Source: Rugamonas fusca
Lineage (GTDB): Bacteria; Pseudomonadota; Gammaproteobacteria; Burkholderiales; Burkholderiaceae_D
Length of the DNA stretch: 64,000 nucleotides
Assembly: GCF_014042365.1 (NCBI RefSeq)
Contig: NZ_JACEZS010000009.1
Location: 62,001-126,000, forward strand
Direction: 5' to 3'
Position numbers and translations under genes: made by a program. Of the stretch, positions 48,850 through 57,506 are shown piece by piece; position 1 is the stretch's first letter, and each line of letters opens with the position of its first letter. The notes under the pieces are model-generated. The model had not been told where the DNA came from. It saw only the letters and a list, made by a program, of their open reading frames with translations, and ran no database searches.

Positions 48850-50241
48850 CTATCCGGCGACGGCCGGAAGGACCTGGCCCGGCCGGGTCCAGCCCGCCGT
48901 CGCGGCCGCCGCCATCAGCAAGATGGCACAAATGGCCATCACGATGCGCACGCCGGCCGTCATGGCCGCCGCGTCGCCATGGGCCACGATGGCGCCAAAC
49001 ATGGCCACCCCGGCCGCGCCACCCACCTGGCGCGCCGTGTTCAGGATGGCCGACGCCGTACCCGCCTGTTCCTTTTCCACACTCGACAAGATCGCCGTCG
49101 TCATCGGCGGTACGGCCAGCCCCATGCCAGCCGGAATCAGCACCAGCCCTGGCAACATGGCCAGGAAGCTGGCCGCTGGTCCCATGCCGCATGCACCCAG
49201 CAGCGCGTAGCCGGCCCCGCAGATCAAGCCGCCGGCCACCATGGGTGGTCGCAATCCCGACCGTGCCACCAGCCGCCCGCTGGCGATGTTGGAAAAAATG
49301 AAGGTGCCCGTGAGGGGCAGGAAGGCGAGGCCGGCCTGCATCACCGTGTAGCCGCGCACCCGTTGCAGGTAGAAGCTGAGCACGAAGATCATGCCGTAAT
49401 AGGTGAAGTTGACCAGCACCCCGAACAGCACGGCGCCCGAGAACGGCCGGCTGGCGAACAGGCGCAAGGGCAGCATGGGCGCGGCCGCGCGGCGCTCGAC
49501 GGCGATGAAGGCCGCGCCGGCGATCAAGGCCAACAGCAAGCCGCCCGCCACCACGGGGTGGGTCCAGCCCAGCGCAGGCGTCTCGATCATGGCGGCGATC
49601 AGGCCGGCCAGCGCCACGATGACCAGCAACTGCCCGGCCACGTCCAGGTGGCGTGCTGGTGCCCTGGCGGTCGCGCGCGGCACCACCGTCCATGCCAGCG
49701 CGCAACCGGCCAGGCAGATCGGCACGTTGACCCAGAAGATGCCGCGCCAGCCGCCCATGGTCAGCAGCAGGGCGCCCAGCACGGGGCCGGCCGCGATGGA
49801 TACGCCGCCGGCGGCCGTCCACCAGCCGATGGCCTTGGCCAGCCGCGTCGGATCATGCCGGTAGGCCGCGTTGAGGATGGCCAGTGAGCTGGGCACCAGC
49901 AGCGCCGCGCCCACGCCCTGCAGGGCGCGCGCGACGTTCAGCAGCAGGGCCGTGGGCGCCAGCGCGCAAGCGGCCGAGGCCAGCAGGAACAGGATGAAGC
50001 CGGCCAGGAACACCCGGCGCGCACCGAATTTGTCCCCCATCACGCCGGCCGACAGCAGGAATACGGCAAAGCCCAGGGTGTAGGCATCCACCACCCATTG
50101 CAGGGCGCCCACGCTGGCGTGCAGGTCGGCCCCCATCCGGGGCAGGGCCACGTTGACGATGGTGACGTCCAGTTGGACGATGATGAAGGCGAAGCTGCAG
50201 GCCAGCAGCAGGGCCGGTGTGGCGGGGCGGTCGGTGGACAA
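48850..50241 (-). CDS. MFS drug-resistance-type exporter (DHA2, EmrB/QacA-like)
   Basis: The protein has 463 residues with 13-14 predicted membrane segments. The N-terminal IIVQLDVTIVNVALPRMGADL and the loop GDKFGARRVFLAGFILF are the DHA2 signatures (motifs D1 and A), and RALQGVGAALLVPSSLAIL is motif B with its Arg; motif C appears as GPVLGALLL. Such pumps extrude toxic organic compounds by proton exchange. It is divergent from a LysR regulator with a 116-bp gap, a standard regulator-exporter pair. The substrate is unknown. Confidence 0.9.
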   Translation of the reverse strand: MSTDRPATPALLLACSFAFIIVQLDVTIVNVALPRMGADLHASVGALQWVVDAYTLGFAVFLLSAGVMGDKFGARRVFLAGFILFLLASAACALAPTALLLNVARALQGVGAALLVPSSLAILNAAYRHDPTRLAKAIGWWTAAGGVSIAAGPVLGALLLTMGGWRGIFWVNVPICLAGCALAWTVVPRATARAPARHLDVAGQLLVIVALAGLIAAMIETPALGWTHPVVAGGLLLALIAGAAFIAVERRAAAPMLPLRLFASRPFSGAVLFGVLVNFTYYGMIFVLSFYLQRVRGYTVMQAGLAFLPLTGTFIFSNIASGRLVARSGLRPPMVAGGLICGAGYALLGACGMGPAASFLAMLPGLVLIPAGMGLAVPPMTTAILSSVEKEQAGTASAILNTARQVGGAAGVAMFGAIVAHGDAAAMTAGVRIVMAICAILLMAAAATAGWTRPGQVLPAVAG

Positions 50242-50357
50242 GACGGTTCCTCGATAGTGGCGGCGCGGTTGTTGATCCCACTATACGGTGGTTTGACTAT
50301 TTAAAAAAATGAATAATAATGATTAGACCTATCGTTTTTTGAGAATTCAGGAGTGAC

Positions 50358-51224
50358 ATGGAGTTGTCCGCCTTGCGCATCTTTAAAGCCGTGGCCGAGG
50401 AAGGCAGCGTGACGCTGGCGGCCGCGCGCCTGAACCGGGTGCAGTCGAACGTGTCGGCCCGGCTCACGCAACTGGAGGAATCGCTGGGCGTGACCCTGTT
50501 CCACCGCGCCGGCCGTGGCTTGCGCATCACGGCCGAAGGCGACCGTTTGCTGGCCTACGCCGACCGCTTGCTGCAACTGGCGGACGAGGCGCAGGCGGCC
50601 ATGCGCCTGGACCAGCAGCCAGCGGGCCAGTTGCGCATCGGCGCCATGGAAACGACGGCGGCGGCCCGCTTGCCCAAGGTGCTGGCGGCATTCAACCGCG
50701 CGTATCCGCAAGTGGACCTGGTGCTGGAGACGGGGCCGACCGACCACCTGCTCGACGGCGTGCTGCGGCACCGGCTCGACGTGGCGCTGGTGGCCGCGCC
50801 CGTGCCCCATGGGGAGCTGGAACAACAGCCCGTGTTCGCGGAAGAACTGGTGCTGATCACCGGCCCCGCGCATCCGGCCGTGCATGGGCCGCGCGACGTG
50901 GCGCGCCGCAACCTGCTGGTGTTCCGCTCCGGCTGCACCTACCGCCGCCGGCTGGAAGCGTGGTTCGCCGAGGCGGACGTGGCGCCCGGCCGTATTTCCG
51001 AATTCGGCACCTTCGAGGCCATCATCGGCTGCGTGGCGGCCGGCATGGGCGTGGCGCTGATGCCGATGGAGATCATCAGCCAGCGCAAGCTGGGCCGCAC
51101 GATCAGGGTGCATACGCTGCCGCCCGCCGTCGCCCACGTCGAGACCATGCTGGTGTGGCGCAAGGACGTGCTGCACCATCCGGCGCGGGCGGCGTTCGCG
51201 GCGTCGCTGGCGCCCGCGAACTGA
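50358..51224 (+). CDS. LysR-family transcriptional regulator of the adjacent MFS exporter
   Basis: The protein has 288 residues. The HTH lies in MELSALRIFKAVAEEGSVTL and AAARLNRVQSNVSARLTQLE (1-60); the effector-binding domain begins at GQLRIGAMETTAAARLPKVL. The VQSNVSARLTQLEESLG variant of the recognition helix is typical of the CzcR/PgrR-like group. By position it should control the divergent exporter gene at 48850-50241. The 116-bp region between them includes an AT-rich patch (50300-50340) suitable for both promoters. Confidence 0.88.
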   Translation: MELSALRIFKAVAEEGSVTLAAARLNRVQSNVSARLTQLEESLGVTLFHRAGRGLRITAEGDRLLAYADRLLQLADEAQAAMRLDQQPAGQLRIGAMETTAAARLPKVLAAFNRAYPQVDLVLETGPTDHLLDGVLRHRLDVALVAAPVPHGELEQQPVFAEELVLITGPAHPAVHGPRDVARRNLLVFRSGCTYRRRLEAWFAEADVAPGRISEFGTFEAIIGCVAAGMGVALMPMEIISQRKLGRTIRVHTLPPAVAHVETMLVWRKDVLHHPARAAFAASLAPAN

Positions 51225-51273
51225 CCGCGCATCGGCCTTTTCAGGAAATTTTGTCGAAAGCGCTATCGGGCAC

Positions 51274-51303
51274 TTGAAAAAACGTGCGGCCCTCTGCTAT
51301 AGT
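51274..51303 (+). promoter_or_regulatory. promoter of the tRNA-Gly pair
   Basis: A -35 TTGAAA (51274-51279) and a -10 TATAGT (51298-51303) are spaced by 18 bp, with the first tRNA beginning 12 bp after the -10. This is a good sigma-70 match in the right place. Confidence 0.7.
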
Positions 51304-51314
51304 TCTGCCTCCAC

Positions 51315-51390
51315 GCGGGAGTAGCTCAGTTGGTAGAGCGCAACCTTGCCAAGGTTGAGGTCGAGAGTTCGAGACTCTTCTCCCGCTCCA
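51315..51390 (+). tRNA. tRNA-Gly (GCC)
   Basis: This 76-nt sequence folds as a complete tRNA: acceptor GCGGGAG pairs with CTCCCGC, the D-loop has AGCTCAGTTGGTAGAGC, the anticodon stem-loop CAACCTTGCCAAGGTTG carries anticodon GCC, and the T-arm is GAGAGTTCGAGACTCTT. The CCA end is encoded. It is identical to the copy at 51443. Confidence 0.97.
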
Positions 51391-51442
51391 AACGCTACAC
51401 GGCGGATGGCAGCGCGCGGTGGACGCAGTAATCAACTCCTAT

Positions 51443-51518
51443 GCGGGAGTAGCTCAGTTGGTAGAGCGCAACCTTGCCAAGGTTGAGGTCGAGAGTTCGA
51501 GACTCTTCTCCCGCTCCA
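51443..51518 (+). tRNA. tRNA-Gly (GCC), second copy
   Basis: This is an identical 76-nt copy of the tRNA at 51315-51390, encoded CCA included, 52 bp downstream on the same strand and followed by a terminator. The two form one transcription unit. Confidence 0.97.
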
Positions 51519-51530
51519 GAATTCTGCACA

Positions 51531-51555
51531 GGGAAGCCGTTCGGCTTCCCTTTTT
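51531..51555 (+). terminator. rho-independent terminator of the tRNA-Gly operon
   Basis: An 8-bp stem, GGGAAGCC (51531-51538) with GGCTTCCC (51543-51550), has a GTTC loop and a TTTTT tail, 12 bp after the second tRNA. Confidence 0.92.
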
Positions 51556-51646
51556 GCTTTTCCAGCCAGCAATCTTGTTGCGCTGCCTACAAAGCGGGCA
51601 GTTTATATTTTCCCCTTAAGAATCAATCGCTTGATACGGGCTGGAT

Positions 51647-51689
51647 GGGCTTGTTAACAAGCTTATCCACAGAAGCTGTTAACAAGCCC
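51647..51689. other. DnaA box inside a 13-bp perfect inverted repeat
   Basis: GGGCTTGTTAACA (51647-51659) and TGTTAACAAGCCC (51677-51689) are perfect inverted repeats. The 17 bp between them contain TTATCCACA (51663-51671), an exact match to the consensus DnaA box. Two GTTAAC sites flank it symmetrically. No replication gene is near, so an origin is unlikely; a DnaA-titration or regulatory site, or a hairpin past the formate dehydrogenase genes, is possible. Confidence 0.6.
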
Positions 51690-51750
51690 GAGCGAAGCCG
51701 CAGGCGAAAACCAGCCGGCCGGGCCGGACCAGGTCCGCCACGCCGGCCGT

Positions 51751-54417
51751 TCATGCCGGCGTAATGCGGACCGCCGTCACCTTGTACTCGGGCGTGTGCA
51801 CCAGCCGGTCGCGGTGCGGCGACGTGAGCTGGTTCACGTGCAGGTCGGGCCGGTGGAAAGTGGTGAACAGTTCGCCCGGTTTGACGCGGGGGCTGATCCG
51901 CAGCGGCAGTTCCACTTCGCCGTAGCGGCTGCGCACCCGCACGCGCATGCCGTCGGCCAGGCCCAGGCGGGTGGCGTCGGCGGCCGCCATGTCGAGCACG
52001 TCGCTGGCCTGCAACTGCGCGTTGGCGCCGCGGTAGGTCATGGTGCCGGCGTTGAAGTGGTACAGGCCGCGCCCCGTCACCAGCGCGAACGGGTAGTCAG
52101 GATCGCACTGTTCGGGCGTGGCCACGAACGGGATCTGCGCCAGCCGCGCGCGCGTGGCGCCGGCGAAGCTGGCGCCATGCAGGACGGGTGTGCCGGGATG
52201 GGCGTTGTCATCGCGCTGGGGGCAGGGCCAGTGCAGGCTTTCCGCTTCCAGCCGGCGGTAGCTCAGGCCGGAGCCGGCCGGCCACACGGCCCGCACTTCG
52301 TCCCAGATCGCTTGCGGCCCGTCGAAGCTGAAGCCTTGGGCGTGGCCCATGCGCCGCGCCAGTTGCTGGATGATCCACCAGTCCGGGCGCGCGTCGCCGG
52401 GCGGCGGGACGGCTGCGCGCACGCGCTGCACGCGGCGGTCCGAATTCATGAAGGTGCCGTCGCGCTCGAACACGCTGGCGGCGGGGAAGAATACGGTGCC
52501 GAACGCGCGCGCCGTCTCGTTGAGGAATAGGTCCTGCACGATCACGCAGTCGAGCTGGCCCAAGGCCTGCGCGCTGGCGTGCTGGTTGGCCATCGACATG
52601 TAGATGTCGTAGCCGAAGGCCCACAGCGCTTTTACCTGGCCGGCCGCCGCGCCATCGAGCATCTGCATCAGGTCCAGGCCTTGCGTGGTGGGCAGGGCGC
52701 CGCCCCAGGTGGATTCGAACACGGCGCGGGCCTGCGCGATCGGCTGCGATCCTGTCAGCGTGGCCGGCTCGCAGCCCATCTGCGCCGAGCCTTGCACGTT
52801 GTTCTGGCCGCGCAGCGGGTTGATGCCGCTGCCGGCGCGTCCCAGGTTGCCCGTCAACAGCGCCAGGTTAATCAGCGTCATCACGCCTTCCGTGCCCTGC
52901 GTGTGTTCCGTCATGCCCAGGCCGTGGAAGCACATGGCCGGCGCGCTGCCGGCATATAGTCGTGCGGCGGCGCGGATGTCGGCCGCGTCCACGCCGCACT
53001 GTGCGCTGACCGCTTCCGGCGCGTACGCGCGCGCGAAGGCGGCGAATTCGTCCAGGCCATCCACGCGTTGCGCCACGAAGTCCGCATCCACCAGGCCTTC
53101 TTCGATGATGGTGGCGGCCATGGCGTTGAACAGCAGGACGTTGGCGCCGGGCCGCACGGCCAGGTGGAGCTGCGCGTATTCGGCCAGTTCCGTGCGGCGC
53201 GGGTCGACCACGATCAGCGCCGCGCCCTTCAACACGGCCTGCTTGATGCGGGCGCCGACGATGGGATGGTTCTCGGTGGGATTGCAGCCGCACAGCAGGA
53301 AGCAGCGGGTCTGTTCGATATCGTTGAAGGCGTTGGTGGCCGCGCCCGTGCCCAGCATGGTCTTGAGCGCCTTGGCCGACGGCGTGTGGCACACGCGCGC
53401 GCAGCAGTCGACGTTGTTGGTGCCGATGACCATGCGCGCGAACTTCTGCGCCAGGTAGTTTTCCTCGTTGGTGGCGCGGGCCGAACCGAGTACGCCGATG
53501 GCGTCCGCGCCGTGCTGGTCGCGGATGCGCAGCAGGGTGGCGGCCGTATGGTCCAAGGCCTCGTCCCAGCTCGCGGCGCGCCAGCCATCGCCCTCGCGCA
53601 GCATGGGCGTGGTGACGCGGTCCGGCGCGTGGTTGTATTCGTACGCATAGCGGCCCTTGACGCACAGGTGGCCGTGGTTGACCGGATGCTCGGCCGGCCG
53701 CACGGCCACCACCTTGCCATCGCGGCTGCCCACGTCCATCTGGCAGCCGACGCCGCAATAGACGCAGGTGCTGCGCGTCCATTGCGTGGCCGCCGTCGCC
53801 GCGCCGTCGCGGTCGAAGATGGCGCCGGTGGGGCAGGTGTCGGCGCAGGCGCCGCAGGACACGCAGCCGCTGTCGATCAGCGAACCGCCCAGCGCACTGC
53901 CCACGTGGCTGCGTTCGCCGCGCTGCCAGACCTGCCACACGAACTGTCCCTGCAGCTCGTCGCAGATGCGCACGCAGCGGTTGCACGAGATGCAGCGGTC
54001 CATGGCCACACCGAGCCGGGGATGGCTGTCGTCGGCATAGCGTTGCTGCCACGGTGCGTCGCCCGCCGCCACGCCGTAGCGGGCCAGCAGCCGGTGGAAG
54101 GGACGCTCCGGCTCCGCTGCCACGGCGGCGGCCGGGTAGCGTGCCGCCAGCAGCGACAGGTTGGTGTGACGTAGCGCCTCGATGGCCGGTGTGGCCGTGC
54201 GCACGGCCATGCCTTCGGTGACGACGGTGGTGCAGCTGGACACGGGGCGCGGCTCGCCTTCGATCTCCACCACGCACATGCGGCACGCGCCCGATGGCTG
54301 GACGCGGTCGTCGTGGCACAAGTGGGGAATGTCGCGCCGGGCCGCCAGCAGCACGTGCAGCAGCGTGTCGCCAGCTTGCGCCGTGTGCGGCACGCCGTCG
54401 ATGGTCAGTTGAAGCAT
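51751..54417 (-). CDS. fdsA: NAD-type formate dehydrogenase, catalytic alpha subunit
   Basis: The 888-residue protein oxidises formate to CO2 at a molybdenum bis-MGD centre. The domain order is as follows: a plant-type [2Fe-2S] domain (CHDDRVQPSGACRMC), the CISCNRCVRICDE and CVSCGACADTCPTG 4Fe-4S sites, CVYCGVGC for the proximal cluster, then the molybdopterin domains. The Mo-ligand position is Cys in CCARVCHTP, where E. coli FdhF has selenocysteine; the neighbouring His and the DPRRTELA segment are kept. The C-terminal domain contains VTGRGLYHFNAGTMT. There is no signal peptide, so it is cytoplasmic. The true start (54417) overlaps the beta gene by 13 bp; the frame to 54621 is artefactual. 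Confidence 0.92.
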   Translation of the reverse strand: MLQLTIDGVPHTAQAGDTLLHVLLAARRDIPHLCHDDRVQPSGACRMCVVEIEGEPRPVSSCTTVVTEGMAVRTATPAIEALRHTNLSLLAARYPAAAVAAEPERPFHRLLARYGVAAGDAPWQQRYADDSHPRLGVAMDRCISCNRCVRICDELQGQFVWQVWQRGERSHVGSALGGSLIDSGCVSCGACADTCPTGAIFDRDGAATAATQWTRSTCVYCGVGCQMDVGSRDGKVVAVRPAEHPVNHGHLCVKGRYAYEYNHAPDRVTTPMLREGDGWRAASWDEALDHTAATLLRIRDQHGADAIGVLGSARATNEENYLAQKFARMVIGTNNVDCCARVCHTPSAKALKTMLGTGAATNAFNDIEQTRCFLLCGCNPTENHPIVGARIKQAVLKGAALIVVDPRRTELAEYAQLHLAVRPGANVLLFNAMAATIIEEGLVDADFVAQRVDGLDEFAAFARAYAPEAVSAQCGVDAADIRAAARLYAGSAPAMCFHGLGMTEHTQGTEGVMTLINLALLTGNLGRAGSGINPLRGQNNVQGSAQMGCEPATLTGSQPIAQARAVFESTWGGALPTTQGLDLMQMLDGAAAGQVKALWAFGYDIYMSMANQHASAQALGQLDCVIVQDLFLNETARAFGTVFFPAASVFERDGTFMNSDRRVQRVRAAVPPPGDARPDWWIIQQLARRMGHAQGFSFDGPQAIWDEVRAVWPAGSGLSYRRLEAESLHWPCPQRDDNAHPGTPVLHGASFAGATRARLAQIPFVATPEQCDPDYPFALVTGRGLYHFNAGTMTYRGANAQLQASDVLDMAAADATRLGLADGMRVRVRSRYGEVELPLRISPRVKPGELFTTFHRPDLHVNQLTSPHRDRLVHTPEYKVTAVRITPA

Positions 54418-55865
54418 GATGCCAGCTCCTCGGGATAGTGGCGGGCGATCGATTGCGCGAATTCGGCCAGGCCCCGGCCATGCCCGCACAGGCTGGTGGC
54501 GGCCAGCGCCTCGACCAGCGCGCGCCAGCGCTGGCCGTCGCCGCGCTGGCCGGCCGCCGCCTGCGCGGCCATGCGCGCCAGCTCCGGGCTGCCCAGGTGG
54601 CAGGGCGTGCATTTGCCGCACGATTCAAGTGCGCCGAAGCGGAACACGTGGGCCACCAGTTCCGCGATGGAGGTGGCGTCCGTCACGGCCAGCACGCCGC
54701 CATGGCCGACGGCGCCGCCGGCGGCCTGCATGGCGCCATAGTCGAGCAGGGTGTCGAATTGCGACGGCGGCAGCAGGCCGGCCAGCGGCCCGCCCACCAT
54801 GATGCCTGTCAGCCGGCCGCGCCGCACGCCCTGGCCCAGCATCTCCACGATGGTGCGCAGGCTGATGCCGAATTCCACTTCGTACAGGCCGGGCCGGCGG
54901 AACAGGGAACTGAGCGAGAGCAGCTTGGTGCCGGTGCTGTCGGCCGTGCCCAGCGCCGCGTAGCGCGCCGCGCCGTGCGCCATGATCCACGGGATGGCGC
55001 ACAGCGTTTCCACATTGTTGACCAGGGTCGGTACGCCGTGCAGGCCACGGTCCGTGATCTGCGGCGGCCGCAGCCGCGCTTCCGGGCGCCGGCCTTCGAT
55101 CGCGTTGAGCATGGCGGTCTCTTCGCCGCACAGGTAGCTGCCGTGGCCGACCACCAGTTCCAGGTCGAAGCATTGGTCCGAGCCGGCGGCCCGCTGCCCC
55201 AGCCAGCCGGCCGCGTAGGCCTGGGCCAGCGCATCGCGCAGCACGGCGGCGGCGCCATCGTATTCCTGGCGCAGGTAGATGATGCCGTGGCTGGCGCCCA
55301 CCGTCGTGCCGGCGATCAGCATCGCTTCGATCAGGCGGAACGGATCGGCCTCCATCAGCATGCGGTCGCTGAAGGCGCCGGGGTCGCCTTCGTCGGCGTT
55401 GGCGACCACGTACTTGCTGGCCGTGTCGTGCTGCACCACCTTGCGCCATTTGGCGCCGGTCGGATAGCCGGCGCCGCCCCGGCCGCGCAAGCCCGATTCG
55501 TCCAGTGTCCGCAGCACGGCCTGCGGCCCCAGCGCCAGGGCCTGGCGCAAGCCGGCGCCGCCACCGCCAGCCTGATACTGTTCCAGGTGACGCACGCCGC
55601 CGGCCAGCACATTGCCCAGCAAGACGGTTTCCTCCGCGTGCACTTCGCAGTAGGGCGGGGTGGTGTTGCCATGGGTGGCCGGGGCCTGGTAGCACTGGCC
55701 CAGGCAGAACACGGGCGCCGGATCGTGCGCCATCCTGGCCCAGCGCACCGGATCGGCCGCGCGCGCCAGAAAGCAGGCCAGGCCCTGGCAGGCCTTGCCC
55801 TGCAATCCGACGTGCTCCAGGTGGTAGAAGCTGTGCGCCGCAAGATCGCGATGGATGGGTATCAT
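54405..55865 (-). CDS. fdsB: NAD-type formate dehydrogenase, beta subunit (NuoE-NuoF fusion)
   Basis: The protein has 486 residues. The first 110 form a NuoE-like thioredoxin-fold domain with Cys pairs in ACQGLACF and CLGQCYQAP, probable [2Fe-2S] ligands. The rest is NuoF-like: GLRGRGGAGYPTGAKWR for FMN/NADH, ADEGDPGAFSDR, and ESCGKCTPCHLG with the later Cys in SLCGHG for the 4Fe-4S cluster. It passes electrons from the alpha subunit to NAD. The fusion explains why no separate gamma (FdsG) gene is present. Neither a sulfurtransferase FdhD/FdsC nor an FdsD gene is in the window. An FNR-type box lies 57 bp upstream of the start. Confidence 0.9.
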   Translation of the reverse strand: MIPIHRDLAAHSFYHLEHVGLQGKACQGLACFLARAADPVRWARMAHDPAPVFCLGQCYQAPATHGNTTPPYCEVHAEETVLLGNVLAGGVRHLEQYQAGGGGAGLRQALALGPQAVLRTLDESGLRGRGGAGYPTGAKWRKVVQHDTASKYVVANADEGDPGAFSDRMLMEADPFRLIEAMLIAGTTVGASHGIIYLRQEYDGAAAVLRDALAQAYAAGWLGQRAAGSDQCFDLELVVGHGSYLCGEETAMLNAIEGRRPEARLRPPQITDRGLHGVPTLVNNVETLCAIPWIMAHGAARYAALGTADSTGTKLLSLSSLFRRPGLYEVEFGISLRTIVEMLGQGVRRGRLTGIMVGGPLAGLLPPSQFDTLLDYGAMQAAGGAVGHGGVLAVTDATSIAELVAHVFRFGALESCGKCTPCHLGSPELARMAAQAAAGQRGDGQRWRALVEALAATSLCGHGRGLAEFAQSIARHYPEELASCFN

Positions 55866-55921
55866 AAAGGGCCCCGTCTATGATTATGTCGCCAGCCTAC
55901 GCGGTTGGCGTGCCAATTTGG

Positions 55922-55935
55922 CTGATCCAGATCAA
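55922..55935. promoter_or_regulatory. FNR/Dnr-type box upstream of the formate dehydrogenase operon
   Basis: CTGATCCAGATCAA matches the TTGAT-N4-ATCAA consensus at nine of ten positions. It lies between the divergent fdsB (start 55865) and hemerythrin (start 56078) genes. A CATAAT -10-like hexamer occurs on the minus strand at 55888-55883. It suggests activation under low oxygen. Confidence 0.6.
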
Positions 55936-56014
55936 ATTTATTCTAGTAAATAATTGACAATGGCTAGCCGCTTGCAACTTGACGCGCCGGCCCAGTGTCG
56001 TACCGGCGCTGGCT

Positions 56015-56020
56015 TATAAT
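56015..56020 (+). promoter_or_regulatory. -10 element of the hemerythrin gene
   Basis: A perfect TATAAT hexamer lies 57 bp before the hemerythrin start. No good -35 is visible 16-18 bp upstream, so an activator may be needed. Confidence 0.4.
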
Positions 56021-56077
56021 GGCGGCTCGCAACGGCCACGCCGTCCAACAACACTCTCATCAAGCAAGCCACCACAC

Positions 56078-56539
56078 ATGCAAACCCCCTTCGTCTGGAC
56101 CGACCTGTTCAAGCTGGGCCTGGCCCCCATGGACGACACCCATGCGGAATTCGTGCAACTGGTGGCCGAGATGGAAGGCGCTGACGATGCGCAATTCGTG
56201 GCTGTGTTCGAGCGCTTCGTCGCCCATGCGGAGGCCCACTTCGCCCAGGAAAAGCAGTGGATGGAGGACAGCGCCTTTCCCCCGCGCGACTGCCACATCC
56301 AGGAACACGCGCGCGTGCTGCACGCCCTGTACGAAGTGCGGCCCGTGCTCAACACCGGCCGCATCGACGTGGGCCGCTCGCTGGTGCAGGCCTTGCGCGA
56401 ATGGTTTCCCAACCATGCCGATTTCATGGACGCGTCGCTGGCCCAGTGGATGGTCAAGCGCCAGGCCGGCGGCAAGCCCGTGGTGCTCAAGCGCGGCGTG
56501 GCCCAGAGCGTGCCTGCCGACAACACCGAAGTAGCCTGA
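56078..56539 (+). CDS. bacteriohemerythrin-like protein
   Basis: The protein has 153 residues of the hemerythrin four-helix fold. The diiron ligands can be followed: His in DDTHAEFVQL, His and Glu in HAEAHFAQEKQWM, His in HIQEHARVLHALY, and the C-terminal His/Asp in WFPNHADFMD. Such proteins bind O2 and act in oxygen sensing, storage or delivery, often in microaerobic or motile bacteria. It is divergent from the formate dehydrogenase operon, with an FNR-type box in between. The ATG at 56078 is used; the longer frame to 55979 is not conserved. Confidence 0.88.
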   Translation: MQTPFVWTDLFKLGLAPMDDTHAEFVQLVAEMEGADDAQFVAVFERFVAHAEAHFAQEKQWMEDSAFPPRDCHIQEHARVLHALYEVRPVLNTGRIDVGRSLVQALREWFPNHADFMDASLAQWMVKRQAGGKPVVLKRGVAQSVPADNTEVA

Positions 56540-56726
56540 CGCGGCCATGGCGCGCCAGCGGCGCAGCGCTATTGCGCGCCGGCCTGATCTGCGTCACTTG
56601 TACGCTGGCGTACGCGCCGCAACAGGTTCAGAATAGCTACTCGGTTCGCCGTTCCAGCGGCGGGCCAGCGTCTTCATCATGACCCTGTCACCGCGCGGCG
56701 ACGCGCCCACTACAAGGAGAACTGAG

Positions 56727-57449
56727 ATGCAAAGACTAGCATTGGTGACCGGCGGCACCCGTGGCCTGGGACAAGCCATTTCGCTCGCGCTCAAGGCGGC
56801 GGGGCACCGCGTGGCGGCCGTCTATCACGACAACGCGGAGGCGGCGCAAGCGTTTTCGCAATTGTCCGGCATCCCCGTGTTTCACTGGGACGTGTCAGTG
56901 TATGCGTCCTGCGGGCTGGGCGTGGCCGAGGTCGAGCACGAACTGGGGCCGATCGACATCCTGGTCAACAACGCCGGCATTACCGACGATGCCGTCATGC
57001 ACAAGATGACGCCCGAGCAGTGGTGGAACGTCATCAACACCAACCTCGGTTCCATGTTCAACATGACCCGCCATGTGCTGGAAGGCATGCGCGAGCGCCA
57101 GTACGGCCGCATCATCAACATCAGTTCCATCAACGGCGAGAAGGGCCAGATCGGCCAGGCCAACTACGCGGCGGCCAAGGCCGGCATCCTCGGCTTCACC
57201 AAGGCGCTGGCGCTCGAGTGCGCGCGCAAGCACATCACGGTCAACGCCATCGCGCCCGGCTATTGCGATACCTCGATGGTGGCCAAGGTGGCGCCGGACG
57301 TGCTGCACACCATCGTTGACGCCATTCCCGTGGGCCGGCTGGGTACGCCCGATGAGATCGGCCGCGCCGTCGCCTTCCTGGCCGACGAAGGATCGGGCTT
57401 CATCACGGGCGCCACGCTGGACGTGAATGGCGGGCAGTACCTCGGTTAG
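56727..57449 (+). CDS. phaB: acetoacetyl-CoA reductase (PhaB-like SDR)
   Basis: The protein has 240 residues. It is a short-chain dehydrogenase with the NADPH motif VTGGTRGLG, NNAGITDD, the catalytic Ser in NISSINGEKGQIGQANY and YAAAK; the SINGEKGQ(I/F)GQ block is characteristic of PhaB rather than FabG. It reduces acetoacetyl-CoA to (R)-3-hydroxybutyryl-CoA for polyhydroxybutyrate. AAGGAGAACTGAG precedes the ATG. No phaC or phaA is nearby, so this is a detached copy, in a block with other genes for low-oxygen redox balance. Confidence 0.88.
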   Translation: MQRLALVTGGTRGLGQAISLALKAAGHRVAAVYHDNAEAAQAFSQLSGIPVFHWDVSVYASCGLGVAEVEHELGPIDILVNNAGITDDAVMHKMTPEQWWNVINTNLGSMFNMTRHVLEGMRERQYGRIINISSINGEKGQIGQANYAAAKAGILGFTKALALECARKHITVNAIAPGYCDTSMVAKVAPDVLHTIVDAIPVGRLGTPDEIGRAVAFLADEGSGFITGATLDVNGGQYLG

Positions 57450-57506
57450 CGACGCGGGTAGCGGAAGGGGCGGGCCGCCGTGCCTGGCCCCGCCGCGGTG
57501 CGGCCG

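Noticed and set aside
51315..51690. tRNA-Gly as an integrated-element attachment site
   Set aside because: Both tRNA copies are complete and identical, no integrase is nearby and I saw no extra partial copy of the tRNA 3' end in the window.
56584..56597. FNR box upstream of phaB (CTGATCTGCGTCAC)
   Set aside because: It misses three of ten consensus positions; it is too weak to annotate on its own.
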